The position numbers and the translations under genes were made by a program. Below the pieces are notes generated by a model. It searched no databases and was not told the DNA's origin. It saw nothing but the letters and a program-made list of their open reading frames with translations. From Kocuria marina (GTDB lineage: Bacteria > Actinomycetota > Actinomycetes > Actinomycetales > Micrococcaceae), in contig NZ_JROM01000016.1 of assembly GCF_000786655.1 (NCBI RefSeq), forward strand, positions 483,781-547,780: a DNA stretch of 64,000 bases, given 5' to 3'. Shown here piece after piece: positions 45,087-53,835 of the stretch. Positions within the stretch are counted from its first letter, which is position 1, and each line of letters begins with the position of its first letter.

Positions 45087-46912
45087 GCGCCGTCGTCGAA
45101 ACCCGCATCCCCGATGAACAGCGGGTGGTCTCCCCGGCGAGCGACGAGCCCCGGCTGGACCGCCGGACCGCACGGCGACTGCAGCGGGATGTGCTCGCCA
45201 AGATGTTCTCCGAGTTCAGCCACGAACGGCTGCTGTACCCCGCCCCGCACGGCGACGGTTGGACCGTGGCCGACGCCGCCGGGCACCCGTGTTGGTACTT
45301 CGAGGCCACGCAGCACCCGCTCAAGCACTGGGAGGTGGACCCCGCGTCGGTGCGGCGCATCGTCCCCGGGGACGCCGGCGAGGAACTGGACGCCCAGCAG
45401 GCCGTGCTGGACCTCAAGGACGTCCTGGGACTCAGCGACGAGATGCTCCCGCTGTACCTCGAGGACCTGTCCGCGACCATGTACTCGATGGCGCGCCGTC
45501 GTGCCGCGCCCGCACCGACCGCCGCGGAACTGGCGACCGCGGACCTCGCCGAAGTGGAACGCTTCCTGGACCGGGGACACCCCGGATTCGTCGCGAGCTC
45601 GGGCCGGGTGGGCATGGGTGCGTCCGAACAGACCTCGTGGGCGCCCGAGGCGGCGCACCCCGCCCGGCTGACCTGGCTCGCCGCGCGTCGCAGTCTGTGC
45701 ACCGTGTCCCTGGGGCAGCACGTGAACGAACGTGACCATGAGGACCGGCACCTCACCGCCGGTGAGCGCGACTGCTTCCGCGCGGCGGTGACCGAGGCCG
45801 GCGAGGACCCGGACGAGTACACGTTCATCCCGGTGCACCCGTGGCAGTGGGAGCACCGCATCCTGCCCGGGATGCTCCCGGACGTGCTGCGGCGCGACCT
45901 CATCCTGGTGGGCCGCAGTGAGCACGAGTGGCGCGCGCAGCAGTCCGTGCGCACGTTCCTGGACGTGAGCGATCCGGCGCGGGATTACGCCAAGACCGCG
46001 CTCGGGGTGCACAGCATGGGGTTCCTGCGCGGGCTCTCCCCCGCCTACATGCGCACGATGCCCGCCGTGAGTGACTGGCTGCACGGGATCACCCGGGAGG
46101 ACCCGTTCCTGCGCTCACGCGGGATCCGGGTGCTGCGCGAGCACGCCGCGGTGGGTTACACCGGCGACGCCCACCACCGCAGCGGTGTGGCCTCCGACCA
46201 CACCAAACAGTTGGCAGCGCTGTGGCGCGAGTCCCCGGTGCCGTTGCTCGAGCCCGGGGAACACGCGGCCAGCCTGGCCGGGGTGTTGCACCGGGACCGC
46301 GCCGGGCGGCCCCTCGCGGGGGCGTGGATCGAACGGTCGGGAGTCACCGCGAGGGACTGGGTGCGCGCCTTGCTCGACGTCTACCTGGCCCCGGTCGCGC
46401 ACCTGTTGCTGTCCCAGGACATCGCGCTCATGCCCCACAGCGAGAACGTGATCCTGCGCCTGCGCGACGGGTTCCCGGTCGGTGCGTTCTGGAAGGACAT
46501 CGGGGAGGAGGTCGCGGTGCTCAGCAACCGACCCCTGCCCCAGGGGATCGAACGCATCCGTTCCGTGGTGGAGCCGGAACAGCGGGAGCTGTCCATCCAC
46601 ACGGACGTGGTCGACGGCGTCCTGCGGCACCTCGCGGTGCTCCTGCACACCTCCGGGGCGCTCCCCGAACAGGAGTTCTGGGCGCTCGCGGCCGAGGTCC
46701 TGGACGAGCACCGCGAGCGCTTCCCCGAGCACTGGCGCGAGCTGGACCTGTTCCGGGAGACCTTCGCCCACTCGTGTCTGAACCGGCTGCAGCTGCGCAA
46801 CCCGCAGCGCATGGTGGATCTGGCCGACCAGTCGGCGTCCCTGTCCTACGCCGGTCGGTTGACCAATCCGCTGGCCGCGTTCCGCTCCCCTGATGCGGGC
46901 CCCGCGTCGTGA
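45083..46912 (+). CDS. desD: NRPS-independent siderophore (NIS) synthetase, IucA/IucC family (DesD type)
   Basis: 609 residues. ATP-dependent synthetase that joins N-hydroxy-N-acyl diamine units by amide bonds and can cyclise the chain. N-terminal LERLLYPAPHGDGW-like region, nucleotide/carboxylate-site blocks TFIPVHPWQWEHRILPGM near 247-263, DYAKTALGVHSMGFLRGLSP near 304, MPHSENVILRLRDGFPVGAF near 451 and WKDIGEEVAVL just after. These match the IucA/IucC pattern. Starts in an ATGA overlap and ends in a GTGA overlap. Confidence 0.95.
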   Translation: MSAVVETRIPDEQRVVSPASDEPRLDRRTARRLQRDVLAKMFSEFSHERLLYPAPHGDGWTVADAAGHPCWYFEATQHPLKHWEVDPASVRRIVPGDAGEELDAQQAVLDLKDVLGLSDEMLPLYLEDLSATMYSMARRRAAPAPTAAELATADLAEVERFLDRGHPGFVASSGRVGMGASEQTSWAPEAAHPARLTWLAARRSLCTVSLGQHVNERDHEDRHLTAGERDCFRAAVTEAGEDPDEYTFIPVHPWQWEHRILPGMLPDVLRRDLILVGRSEHEWRAQQSVRTFLDVSDPARDYAKTALGVHSMGFLRGLSPAYMRTMPAVSDWLHGITREDPFLRSRGIRVLREHAAVGYTGDAHHRSGVASDHTKQLAALWRESPVPLLEPGEHAASLAGVLHRDRAGRPLAGAWIERSGVTARDWVRALLDVYLAPVAHLLLSQDIALMPHSENVILRLRDGFPVGAFWKDIGEEVAVLSNRPLPQGIERIRSVVEPEQRELSIHTDVVDGVLRHLAVLLHTSGALPEQEFWALAAEVLDEHRERFPEHWRELDLFRETFAHSCLNRLQLRNPQRMVDLADQSASLSYAGRLTNPLAAFRSPDAGPAS

Positions 46913-49893
46913 GCGCACGGTCTACCGGCGGCGGGTCCGCGGGAGTGCGCGCCGACGGCGCTGAGCCGGGGCGTGCCTCTCGCGGGTCACGGGGTGTCAT
47001 GCTCTCTGACCCCGCGCGGACCGGTTCTGAGCAGTCTGCTGCCGGGCGGCCCGGCCCTGAACGGTCCGGCCCCGGGTGGCGCTTGTGGCGCGATCCCTCC
47101 GGTGTGCCCCACGTGCAAGCGGACGACCTCACCGCGCTGGCGCACGGCCACGGCTACGTGACCGGCCTGGACAGGGCCTGGCACGTGGAGGTCCTGCGTC
47201 ATCGCGCCGAGGGGCGCTCGGCGGAGCTCGTGGGACCGGACGGGCTCGACGGCGATCACCTCACCCTGGCCGCGGATGTCCCCGGCACGGCCAGACGGTG
47301 GTGGGACGCGGCGTCGGCGCAGGACCGGGAGTTCTTCGCCGCGTACGCGCGCGGGATCAGCGACGCACTGGCCGAGACGTGGCCCGGGACCCGCGAGGTG
47401 CGCGAGCTCGGCCTCACCGAGCGGCCCGTGCGGCCGTGGGACCCGTGGACCCCGATGGCCGTGCACCTGGACGCGCACCTGCTCACGGGCAGTCTCCCCG
47501 AGCAACTGTGGCGACGCCGCGTGCGACGCGAGCTCGGCGACGCCTGGGTCCCCCTGCTGGACGCCGAATCCCCCGCGGCCGCCGGATCGAACGCGTGGCT
47601 CGTCCCCGGCGAGCTGTCCGCGAGCGGCGCACCGCTGCTCGCGGCGGACCCGCACCGTGTCGTGGAGGAATCGGGGCCCTATCAGCCCGTGTGCTTCTCC
47701 ACCCCGGACGTCCGGGTGCGGGGTCTCGCGCTCGTGGGGTTGCCCGGGGTCCCGCACTTCGGGCGTACCGAGACTGCCGCGTGGGCCATCACGGCCGCGA
47801 TGACGGTCACGGAACGCGTCGTCGACCTCGAGCTCGAGAACCGGCAGGGCGCGTGGCACGTCGCGGCCACGGGTGAGCGGCTCGAGCACCGCTCGGTGGT
47901 GCTGCGGGCGCGCGGCGGCGTGGAACGGACCTGTTCGCTCCGCTCGTGCGCGGCGGGGTTCGTTCTGCCGGGCACTCCCGCCGCGGAAGCCGTGCTCGAC
48001 GCCGCTGTGCCCGGGTCCACTACCACCGTCACCGTGGTGTCCCCCGCGCCCACGGCGGACCCTGCGCGGGCGTTCTCGGCATGCCGTGAGCTGCTCTCGG
48101 CGCGCACGGCGGGCAACGTCATGGAGGCGGTGTCCGGGTGGGCCGTGCCGTGCAACGACGTGGTGGCCGCCGACCGCGACGGCTCATGCCGGCACACGGT
48201 CACGGGGTCGTTCCTGGGGGCCGCCGAACCGTCCCGACCGCTGCACGGGATCACCGTGCGCGCCAATCAGCGCCCCTCGGACCCCTGCGCTTCGGCCGCG
48301 CGGCTCGCGTGCGCGCCCCCGCACCGGGCCCGGCGGGCAATGCACCTGCTCGACGCCGCCGTGGCCGAACACGGTGCCGTGCGTCATGAGGACCTGTTGG
48401 CGGCCCAGCTGGACACCGCCGCTCCGCACTGGCCTGTGCTGTTGAGGGAGCTGTTCGCGGACACGTCTCCGACCGCCGTGTCGGACCCGGCCGCCACCGT
48501 GGCGCGGGAGGGCGTCAGGACGCAAGTGCGGGCGGCGCCGGATCCGGACGTGGCGTCGGGACCTGCGGGTGCGCCGTCGGCCGCCGGTGCGGCATCGCGA
48601 CGGAAGGGGGAGTCCCGAACGACGAATGCGTCGTCGGAAGCGGCGCACACCGTCCGTGCGGCGCTGCTCGACTGGGACGGGTCGATGGCGGCGGGGTCCC
48701 AGGCGGCGTCGTTGTTCGCCGTCTGGCGGGATGCCTTCGTGCACGAGCTCATGCGGACCACCCCGCTATCGGTGCTCTCGGGACCCACAGGCATGCCGAC
48801 CGTGTGGGACCCGTTCCTGCACGGGCCCGGACGAGTGGGACTCGCGGTGGAGAACATCGTGCGTCACGGCCTTGACCTGGGAGTGGACGTCCGCTGGTGC
48901 GCCAGGACGGCCCTCGAACGGGTCGCCCACGAGCACCCGGGTACGGCGCTGCCGCCGTGGGGCGCACTGCATGTGTACACCCCGTGGCGTAGTGACCCGG
49001 CCCTGACCGCGGCGGACCCCGTTCCCGTGGGCGGGGACGCGGACTGCCTGCTCGCGGCGGGGACACTACCGGGCACGGGACCCGCGTGCGTGCGTGTCCC
49101 CGCTGCGCGGGTGCTGTGGGATCTGGCCGACCCCGCGGCGTCATGGTGGATCACACCCGACCCCGTGGCCCGGGGCGAGTGCACGGAACCGCCGCTGCAC
49201 CGGTGGTCGCGCGGGGAGATGGATCACGCTCTGCCGTGGGTTCCGGCTGGTTCCGTGGGGAGGTCCGGCGCGATGGGTCCGGCCGGTCCGGCCGGCTCGG
49301 CCAGCTCATCCGGCTCGTCCGGTGGATCCATCGACCTGGGCGCACTGCCACCGCTACCCGATCAGTCCGCGCCGGGCCCGCGCGTGACGCTGAGGCCCGT
49401 GGATCCGGGGCGGGACGCGGCCGTGATCCACGAATGGGTCCGTGCGCCGCGAGCCCGCTTCTGGGGCATGACGGGGTGGACCCGCGAGCAGGTGCGCGAG
49501 GTGTACGAGTACCTGGATGCCTCGCCCACGCATCATGCGTGGCTCCTGGAACTCGACGGTACCCCCATGGGTATCTTCCAGAGCTACGAACCCCACGCTG
49601 ATCCGGTGGGCGCGACGTATCGGGTGGAACCCGGGGACCTGGGGGTGCATGTCCTGCTGGCGCCCGTGCGCACCCGCCGCCCGGGACTCACCGCGGCACT
49701 CGGGCGCCTCATCATCGCGCAGCTCGCACGCTGCGGCACCCGACGAATCGTGGCGGAACCGGACGTGTCCAACGACCGAGCCGTGGCCCGACTCATCGCC
49801 ACGGGTTTCGAGCTCGGCCCGACCATCCGGTTACCGGGGAAGACCGGGCAGTTGGCGTTCCTTCGCGTTGGCGGGCTCACCGAGTCCCGCTGA
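46909..49893 (+). CDS. Fused penicillin-acylase-type Ntn hydrolase and siderophore acyltransferase (DesG-DesH-like)
   Basis: 994 residues. Residues ~55-780 are of the penicillin amidase family: VPHVQADDLTALAHGHGYVTGLDRAWH resembles the family N-terminus, and AAAGSNAWLVPG holds the Gly226/Ser227 autoprocessing site, SNAW starting the beta chain with the nucleophile serine; LVGLPGVPHFGRTETAAW follows. Residues ~823-990 are an IucB/DesC-like GNAT domain (LRPVDPGRDAAVIHEWVRAP; GVHVLLAPVRTRRPG; VAEPDVSNDRAVARLIATGF), joined by a Gly/Ser-rich linker (786-822). No signal peptide is visible, so it should act in the cytoplasm. Penicillin amidase (DesG) and acetyltransferase (DesH) genes accompany some Streptomyces desferrioxamine clusters and are linked to acyl/aryl variants; a single chain is unusual. 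A low-complexity insertion (~520-590) interrupts the hydrolase. GTG overlaps the desD stop. Confidence 0.88.
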   Translation: MSARSTGGGSAGVRADGAEPGRASRGSRGVMLSDPARTGSEQSAAGRPGPERSGPGWRLWRDPSGVPHVQADDLTALAHGHGYVTGLDRAWHVEVLRHRAEGRSAELVGPDGLDGDHLTLAADVPGTARRWWDAASAQDREFFAAYARGISDALAETWPGTREVRELGLTERPVRPWDPWTPMAVHLDAHLLTGSLPEQLWRRRVRRELGDAWVPLLDAESPAAAGSNAWLVPGELSASGAPLLAADPHRVVEESGPYQPVCFSTPDVRVRGLALVGLPGVPHFGRTETAAWAITAAMTVTERVVDLELENRQGAWHVAATGERLEHRSVVLRARGGVERTCSLRSCAAGFVLPGTPAAEAVLDAAVPGSTTTVTVVSPAPTADPARAFSACRELLSARTAGNVMEAVSGWAVPCNDVVAADRDGSCRHTVTGSFLGAAEPSRPLHGITVRANQRPSDPCASAARLACAPPHRARRAMHLLDAAVAEHGAVRHEDLLAAQLDTAAPHWPVLLRELFADTSPTAVSDPAATVAREGVRTQVRAAPDPDVASGPAGAPSAAGAASRRKGESRTTNASSEAAHTVRAALLDWDGSMAAGSQAASLFAVWRDAFVHELMRTTPLSVLSGPTGMPTVWDPFLHGPGRVGLAVENIVRHGLDLGVDVRWCARTALERVAHEHPGTALPPWGALHVYTPWRSDPALTAADPVPVGGDADCLLAAGTLPGTGPACVRVPAARVLWDLADPAASWWITPDPVARGECTEPPLHRWSRGEMDHALPWVPAGSVGRSGAMGPAGPAGSASSSGSSGGSIDLGALPPLPDQSAPGPRVTLRPVDPGRDAAVIHEWVRAPRARFWGMTGWTREQVREVYEYLDASPTHHAWLLELDGTPMGIFQSYEPHADPVGATYRVEPGDLGVHVLLAPVRTRRPGLTAALGRLIIAQLARCGTRRIVAEPDVSNDRAVARLIATGFELGPTIRLPGKTGQLAFLRVGGLTESR

Positions 49894-50051
49894 GCACGAC
49901 CGGTGGTCGATTCGGGGGCTGACGTTGCGAGCCGCCGCATCCTTGTGGGCTGACCGGGCGGTCGCACGAGCCTGGCTTCATGGGTTTCACCCGGGGCAGA
50001 GCGGTCCACGGACACCGCGGTCCGGCCCGCTCCCGAACCGACGCCGCCCCC

Positions 50052-50073
50052 GGTCACCGCGTGTGCGGTGGCC
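50052..50073. terminator. Possible terminator between the siderophore cluster and ettA
   Basis: GGTCACCGC and GCGGTGGCC pair over 9 bp with one G-T and a 4-base loop, in the 227 bases between two convergent genes. No other feature was seen in this interval. Confidence 0.4.
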
Positions 50074-50120
50074 GAGGGCGCCGGGCCGGTGCGGGCACAG
50101 GACCCGCGGTGGCGCGAACG

Positions 50121-51803
50121 TCAGTCGCGCGTGAGACGACGGTGCGTGAGGCGCTTGGGCCGAGCGGCGTCGGCGCCGAGGCGCTCCACCTTGTTCTCCT
50201 CGTACGCGTCGAAGTTGCCCTCGAACCAGTACCAGCGGTCGGGGTTCTCCTCGGTGCCCTCCCACGCGAGGATGTGGGTGGCCACGCGGTCCAGGAACCA
50301 CCGGTCGTGGGAGACGACCACGGCGCAGCCCGGGAACTCGAGAAGTGCGTTCTCCAGGGAACCGAGGGTCTCCACGTCGAGGTCGTTGGTGGGCTCGTCC
50401 AGCAGCAGCAGGTTGCCGCCCTGCTTCAGGGTCAGCGCGAGGTTCAAGCGGTTGCGCTCACCACCGGAGAGCACGCCGGCCTTCTTCTGCTGATCCGGGC
50501 CCTTGAAGCCGAACGCGGACACGTACGCGCGCGAGGGCATCTCGACCTTGCCCACGTTGATGTAGTCCAGCCCGTCCGAGACGACCTCCCACAGGGTCTT
50601 CTCCGGGTCCAGGTTCTCGCGGTTCTGGTCCACGTAGGAGATCTGCACGGAATCGCCGATCTTCAGCTCGCCGCCGTCGAGCGGTTCGAGGCCCACGATG
50701 GTCTTGAACAGCGTGGACTTACCCACACCGTTGGGCCCGATCACGCCCACGATGCCGTTGCGCGGCAGCGAGAACGAGAGCCCGTCGATCAGGGAGCGGT
50801 CACCGAAGCCCTTCTTGAGGTTGCTGGCCTCGATGACCTGGTTGCCCAGGCGGGGCCCCGGCGGGATCTGGATCTCCTCGAAGTCCAGCTTCCGGGTCTT
50901 TTCGGCCTCGGCCGCCATCTCCTCGTAACGCGCCAGACGGGACTTGGACTTGGTCTGGCGGCCCTTGGCGTTGGAACGGACCCATTCGAGTTCGTCCTTA
51001 AGGCGCTTGGCCTGCTTGGCGTCCTTCTTGCCCTGGATCTCCATGCGCTTGGCCTTGGTGTCCAGGTACGTGGAGTAGTTGCCCTCGTAGGGGTAGAGGC
51101 GGCCGCGGTCCACCTCGCAAATCCATTCGGCCACGTGGTCCAGGAAGTACCGGTCGTGGGTCACGGCCAGCACCGCACCGGGGTAGGAGGCCAGGTGCTG
51201 CTCAAGCCACAGCACGGACTCGGCATCCAGGTGGTTGGTGGGTTCGTCCAGCAGCAACAGGTCCGGCTTCTCGAGCAGCAGCTTGCACAGCGCCACACGA
51301 CGGCGCTCACCACCGGAGAGCACCTTCACATCCGCGTCCGGCGGCGGGCACCGCAGCGCGTCCATGGCCTGCTCGAGCTGGGAGTCGAGATCCCACGCGT
51401 TGGCGGCGTCGATCTCTTCCTGCAGCTTGCCCATCTCTTCCATCAGGGCGTCGAAGTCGGCGTCCGGCTCGGCCATCTCGGCGGAGATCTCGTTGAAGCG
51501 GTCGAGCTTGGCCTTGATCTCGCCGACGCCCTCCTCCACGTTACCCAGGACGGTCTTGTCCTCGTTCAACGGGGGTTCCTGCAAAAGGATGCCCACGGAG
51601 TAGCCGGGGCTCAGGCGCGCCTCGCCGTTGGAGGGCTGGTCCAGCCCCGCCATGATCTTCAGAATCGTCGACTTACCTGCACCGTTCGGCCCCACCACGC
51701 CGATCTTGGCGCCGGGGAAGAACGACATGGTGACGTCATCGAGGATGACCTTGTCGCCCACTTTCTTGCGGGCTTTGTTCATGGTGTAGATAAATTCCGC
51801 CAT
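50121..51803 (-). CDS. ettA: Energy-dependent translational throttle protein EttA (ABC-F ATPase)
   Basis: 560 residues with two ABC domains and no membrane domain. Walker A GPNGAGKST near 38 and GPNGVGKST near 355, signatures LSGGERRRVAL and LSGGERNRLNL, Walker B LLLLDEPTNHLD and LLLLDEPTNDLD. The arm between strands of domain 1 and the P-site tRNA-interaction linker (AKRMEIQGKKDAKQAKRLKDELEWVRS) fit EttA. It binds the ribosomal E site and gates elongation according to ATP/ADP. ATG (MAEFIYTMNKARK, the family start) is preceded by TAGCCT at leaderless spacing, with GGAGG nearly abutting the codon. Confidence 0.95.
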   Translation of the reverse strand: MAEFIYTMNKARKKVGDKVILDDVTMSFFPGAKIGVVGPNGAGKSTILKIMAGLDQPSNGEARLSPGYSVGILLQEPPLNEDKTVLGNVEEGVGEIKAKLDRFNEISAEMAEPDADFDALMEEMGKLQEEIDAANAWDLDSQLEQAMDALRCPPPDADVKVLSGGERRRVALCKLLLEKPDLLLLDEPTNHLDAESVLWLEQHLASYPGAVLAVTHDRYFLDHVAEWICEVDRGRLYPYEGNYSTYLDTKAKRMEIQGKKDAKQAKRLKDELEWVRSNAKGRQTKSKSRLARYEEMAAEAEKTRKLDFEEIQIPPGPRLGNQVIEASNLKKGFGDRSLIDGLSFSLPRNGIVGVIGPNGVGKSTLFKTIVGLEPLDGGELKIGDSVQISYVDQNRENLDPEKTLWEVVSDGLDYINVGKVEMPSRAYVSAFGFKGPDQQKKAGVLSGGERNRLNLALTLKQGGNLLLLDEPTNDLDVETLGSLENALLEFPGCAVVVSHDRWFLDRVATHILAWEGTEENPDRWYWFEGNFDAYEENKVERLGADAARPKRLTHRRLTRD

Positions 51804-51816
51804 ACCCTCCAGGCTA
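51801..51816 (-). promoter_or_regulatory. Leaderless-type -10 element (TAGCCT) for ettA
   Basis: TAGCCT (complement of 51811-51816) ends 7 bases before the ATG. Confidence 0.55.
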
Positions 51817-51956
51817 CCGCGCCGCCGCACCCGCGCGAGCCACGGAGCGACGTCGTTCCCTCACCTCCCGGCGTCGCCGCGCCGCGGTCCCCCGGCCGTG
51901 CGGTCCCCGTTCCGGAATCGCTCCCTGGTGCGACGACACCGCCTGCCCCCTACTAG

Positions 51957-52691
51957 TCAGCCACCCGTGGTCGCCCCCTCCAGGTCGGAGGTTTCACGCG
52001 TCCGGTCGGCGCCGTCACGGGGCTCGTCTTCGGCGTCCTCGTCCATCCCCTCCGTGTCACCCAGGGTGCCCCCGACCGCGGCACTGGCGTCGGGAGCGGC
52101 CGGGGTCAGGCCGTCGAACGTGTGGTCCTGCTCCCCCACCGCGATCACCGCCCCGGAGGTGAGATCCACGAACCCCTCGTCGGACAGTCCCATCGACTGA
52201 GCGGAGCGGTACCGATCGTGCCCGGCGGTCCCGGCGTTCTCGTTCGAGTCCTCCCCGGCGCCGTCCATGCCGATGTCGTCAGACCCCTGTCCGTCACCCG
52301 GCGCGGCACTTGCCGTACCGGCCCCCGGATTCCGCCCGCCCGAGCGGGCAAAGTTGGCCGTGCCGAAGCTCAGGTCATGACCCACGGCCGCCGCATCCAC
52401 CTGCACGATCGTGCGCGGGCCGGAATCCGACTGCCACTCGTTGATGCTGAGCTTGCCGGTGACCACCACGGGTTGACCGCAGTGCACGCTCGCCATGACG
52501 TGCATGGCCAGGGCGCGGAAGCACCGGATCGAGTACCAGTTGGTGCCGGAGCCGTGCCACGTCTGGGTGGCGGCGTCGAAACGGCGGGACGTGGTGGCCA
52601 GGCGGAAGCGGGCGGCCATCGTGCCGTCGTCGAAGAGGTGCGACTGCGGGTCCTTGCCCACGAATCCGCGCAGTGTCACGTGTTCGCTCAT
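51957..52691 (-). CDS. Single-stranded DNA-binding protein paralogue
   Basis: About 244 residues. The first ~115 form an OB-fold of the SSB family: VTLRGFVGKDPQSHLFDDGTMAARFRLATTS, then WYSIRCFRALAMHVMASVHCGQPVVVTGKLSINEWQ. The remaining half is an acidic, Gly/Ser/Asp-rich disordered tail ending in EGATTGG; the conserved DDDIPF-type tip that recruits repair proteins in the housekeeping SSB is missing. So this is probably the accessory SSB found near ettA in actinobacteria rather than the replicative one. AAGGAG at 6 bases decides the ATG. Confidence 0.88.
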   Translation of the reverse strand: MSEHVTLRGFVGKDPQSHLFDDGTMAARFRLATTSRRFDAATQTWHGSGTNWYSIRCFRALAMHVMASVHCGQPVVVTGKLSINEWQSDSGPRTIVQVDAAAVGHDLSFGTANFARSGGRNPGAGTASAAPGDGQGSDDIGMDGAGEDSNENAGTAGHDRYRSAQSMGLSDEGFVDLTSGAVIAVGEQDHTFDGLTPAAPDASAAVGGTLGDTEGMDEDAEDEPRDGADRTRETSDLEGATTGG

Positions 52692-52916
52692 GGGGTGCTC
52701 CTTCATTCGGTCACCCACGGCCCGAAGGCCGGCGGGTGAGGGGTGAACCCCGCATCGGGGTGAGCCCAGCGTGACGCGTGGGACGCGGCGTCGGCGGTCC
52801 GTTCAAGGAGGTGTGGAGAGCCCGATGCCCGGCCGGGCGACGTCGGCCATCTGTGCAGCCCGGACCGCACGGGGTGGCGGAGCAACTCACGTGCGCGAGC
52901 GGCTCGGAGGCGTTGC

Positions 52917-52922
52917 TAAACT
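52917..52922 (+). promoter_or_regulatory. Candidate -10 element (TAAACT) for tRNA-Arg
   Basis: TAAACT lies 21 bases upstream of the mature tRNA 5' end. No clear -35 at 17 bases. Confidence 0.45.
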
Positions 52923-52943
52923 GAGTCGTCGCTTCGGCGACCC

Positions 52944-53019
52944 GCCTCAGTAGCTCAGTGGATAGAGCAGGAGCCTTCTAATCTCTTGGTCGGGGGTTCG
53001 ACTCCCTCCTGGGGCACCA
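52944..53019 (+). tRNA. tRNA-Arg (anticodon TCT)
   Basis: 76 bases including an encoded CCA. Acceptor GCCTCAG/CTGGGGC, D-arm GCTC/GAGC, T-arm GGGGG/CCCTC with TTCGACT loop. The anticodon loop CTTCTAA gives TCT, reading AGA. The anticodon stem GGAGC/TCTCT has a C-T mismatch next to the loop. The reading codon is very rare in this GC-rich genome. Confidence 0.92.
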
Positions 53020-53051
53020 CTCACCAGGCCCGTTCCACCGAGAATCCCGTG

Positions 53052-53092
53052 GAGCAAAAGCAGCCCAGGGGCGCCCCGGGTTACTTTTGCTC
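53052..53092 (+). terminator. Terminator after tRNA-Arg
   Basis: GAGCAAAAG and CTTTTGCTC (9 bp) enclose an inner CCC-GGG and GGG-CCC helix with a 4-base loop. The whole 41-base structure is nearly continuous, and its 3' arm carries four T residues. Confidence 0.75.
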
Positions 53093-53238
53093 AGTTGAAG
53101 CGGGCGGGTCTACCACAACAGGCAGCGCCGGGCTGACTGGCCCACTCCACGCAGGACCGGGACACCCCGAGGGGCGGGTGCATTCCCCGCCGCGGGGTGC
53201 GAGGATGGCGGGACATCCCACATCTGAGAGGACCGACC

Positions 53239-53835
53239 ATGAATGAGTCCACCCAATCCCCCGCCTCGAATGCCGAGAGCCCCCTGACTCCCCTGATGAA
53301 AACGGTCGAGGGCAGCAGCGCCCTGGACCCCTTGGTGAGCTCGGCCGATTCCGTGGCCACCGCGGTGGCCGGGAATCCGACCGTTCGCGACCTCCTGCAG
53401 GGCAAGCAGGTGGGCCACGCGCTGCACCCGCTGCTCATCGAGGTGCCCATGGGCACGTGGATGAGCGCGCTCGTGCTCGACCTCATGGGTGGCCGTGACT
53501 CCGTCCGCGCCGCGCGGGTGCTCACGGGCGTGGGTGTCCTCTCGGCGGTGCCATCTGCCCTGACCGGATGGGCCGAGTACCACGGGCTGCAGAACCGGGA
53601 CAAACGTGTGGCCGTGATCCACGCCGGGTCCAACGGCCTGGCCACGGGTCTGCAATTCGCCTCGTGGGTGGCCCGCTGCACCGGACGCCACGGGCTGGGG
53701 CGTGTCCTCGCCCTGGGCGGCATGTCCGCCGCCGGCCTGGGCGGTTACCTGGGCGGGCACCTGTCGGTCGCGCGTCAGGTGGGCTCGCGGGACGCGGCCT
53801 ACGAGGACGGCACGAACGGTCGGGCGCAGAACTAG
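53239..53835 (+). CDS. DUF2231 family membrane protein
   Basis: About 198 residues. HALHPLLIEVPMGTWMSALVLDLMGG is the DUF2231 hallmark (histidine near the first helix), followed by helices around LTGVGVLSAVPSALTGWAEY, IHAGSNGLATGLQFASWVA and GLGRVLALGGMSAAGLGGYLGGH. The family occurs with heme or Rieske-type membrane proteins; function not settled. GAGGA lies 7 bases before the ATG. Its stop codon overlaps the glnE stop on the other strand by 4 bases. Confidence 0.85.
   Translation: MNESTQSPASNAESPLTPLMKTVEGSSALDPLVSSADSVATAVAGNPTVRDLLQGKQVGHALHPLLIEVPMGTWMSALVLDLMGGRDSVRAARVLTGVGVLSAVPSALTGWAEYHGLQNRDKRVAVIHAGSNGLATGLQFASWVARCTGRHGLGRVLALGGMSAAGLGGYLGGHLSVARQVGSRDAAYEDGTNGRAQN

Noticed and set aside
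46909..49893. Possible role of the amidase as a beta-lactam resistance enzyme
   Set aside because: No signal peptide, overlap-coupled to desD and fused to a siderophore-type acyltransferase; antibiotic degradation is the less likely reading.
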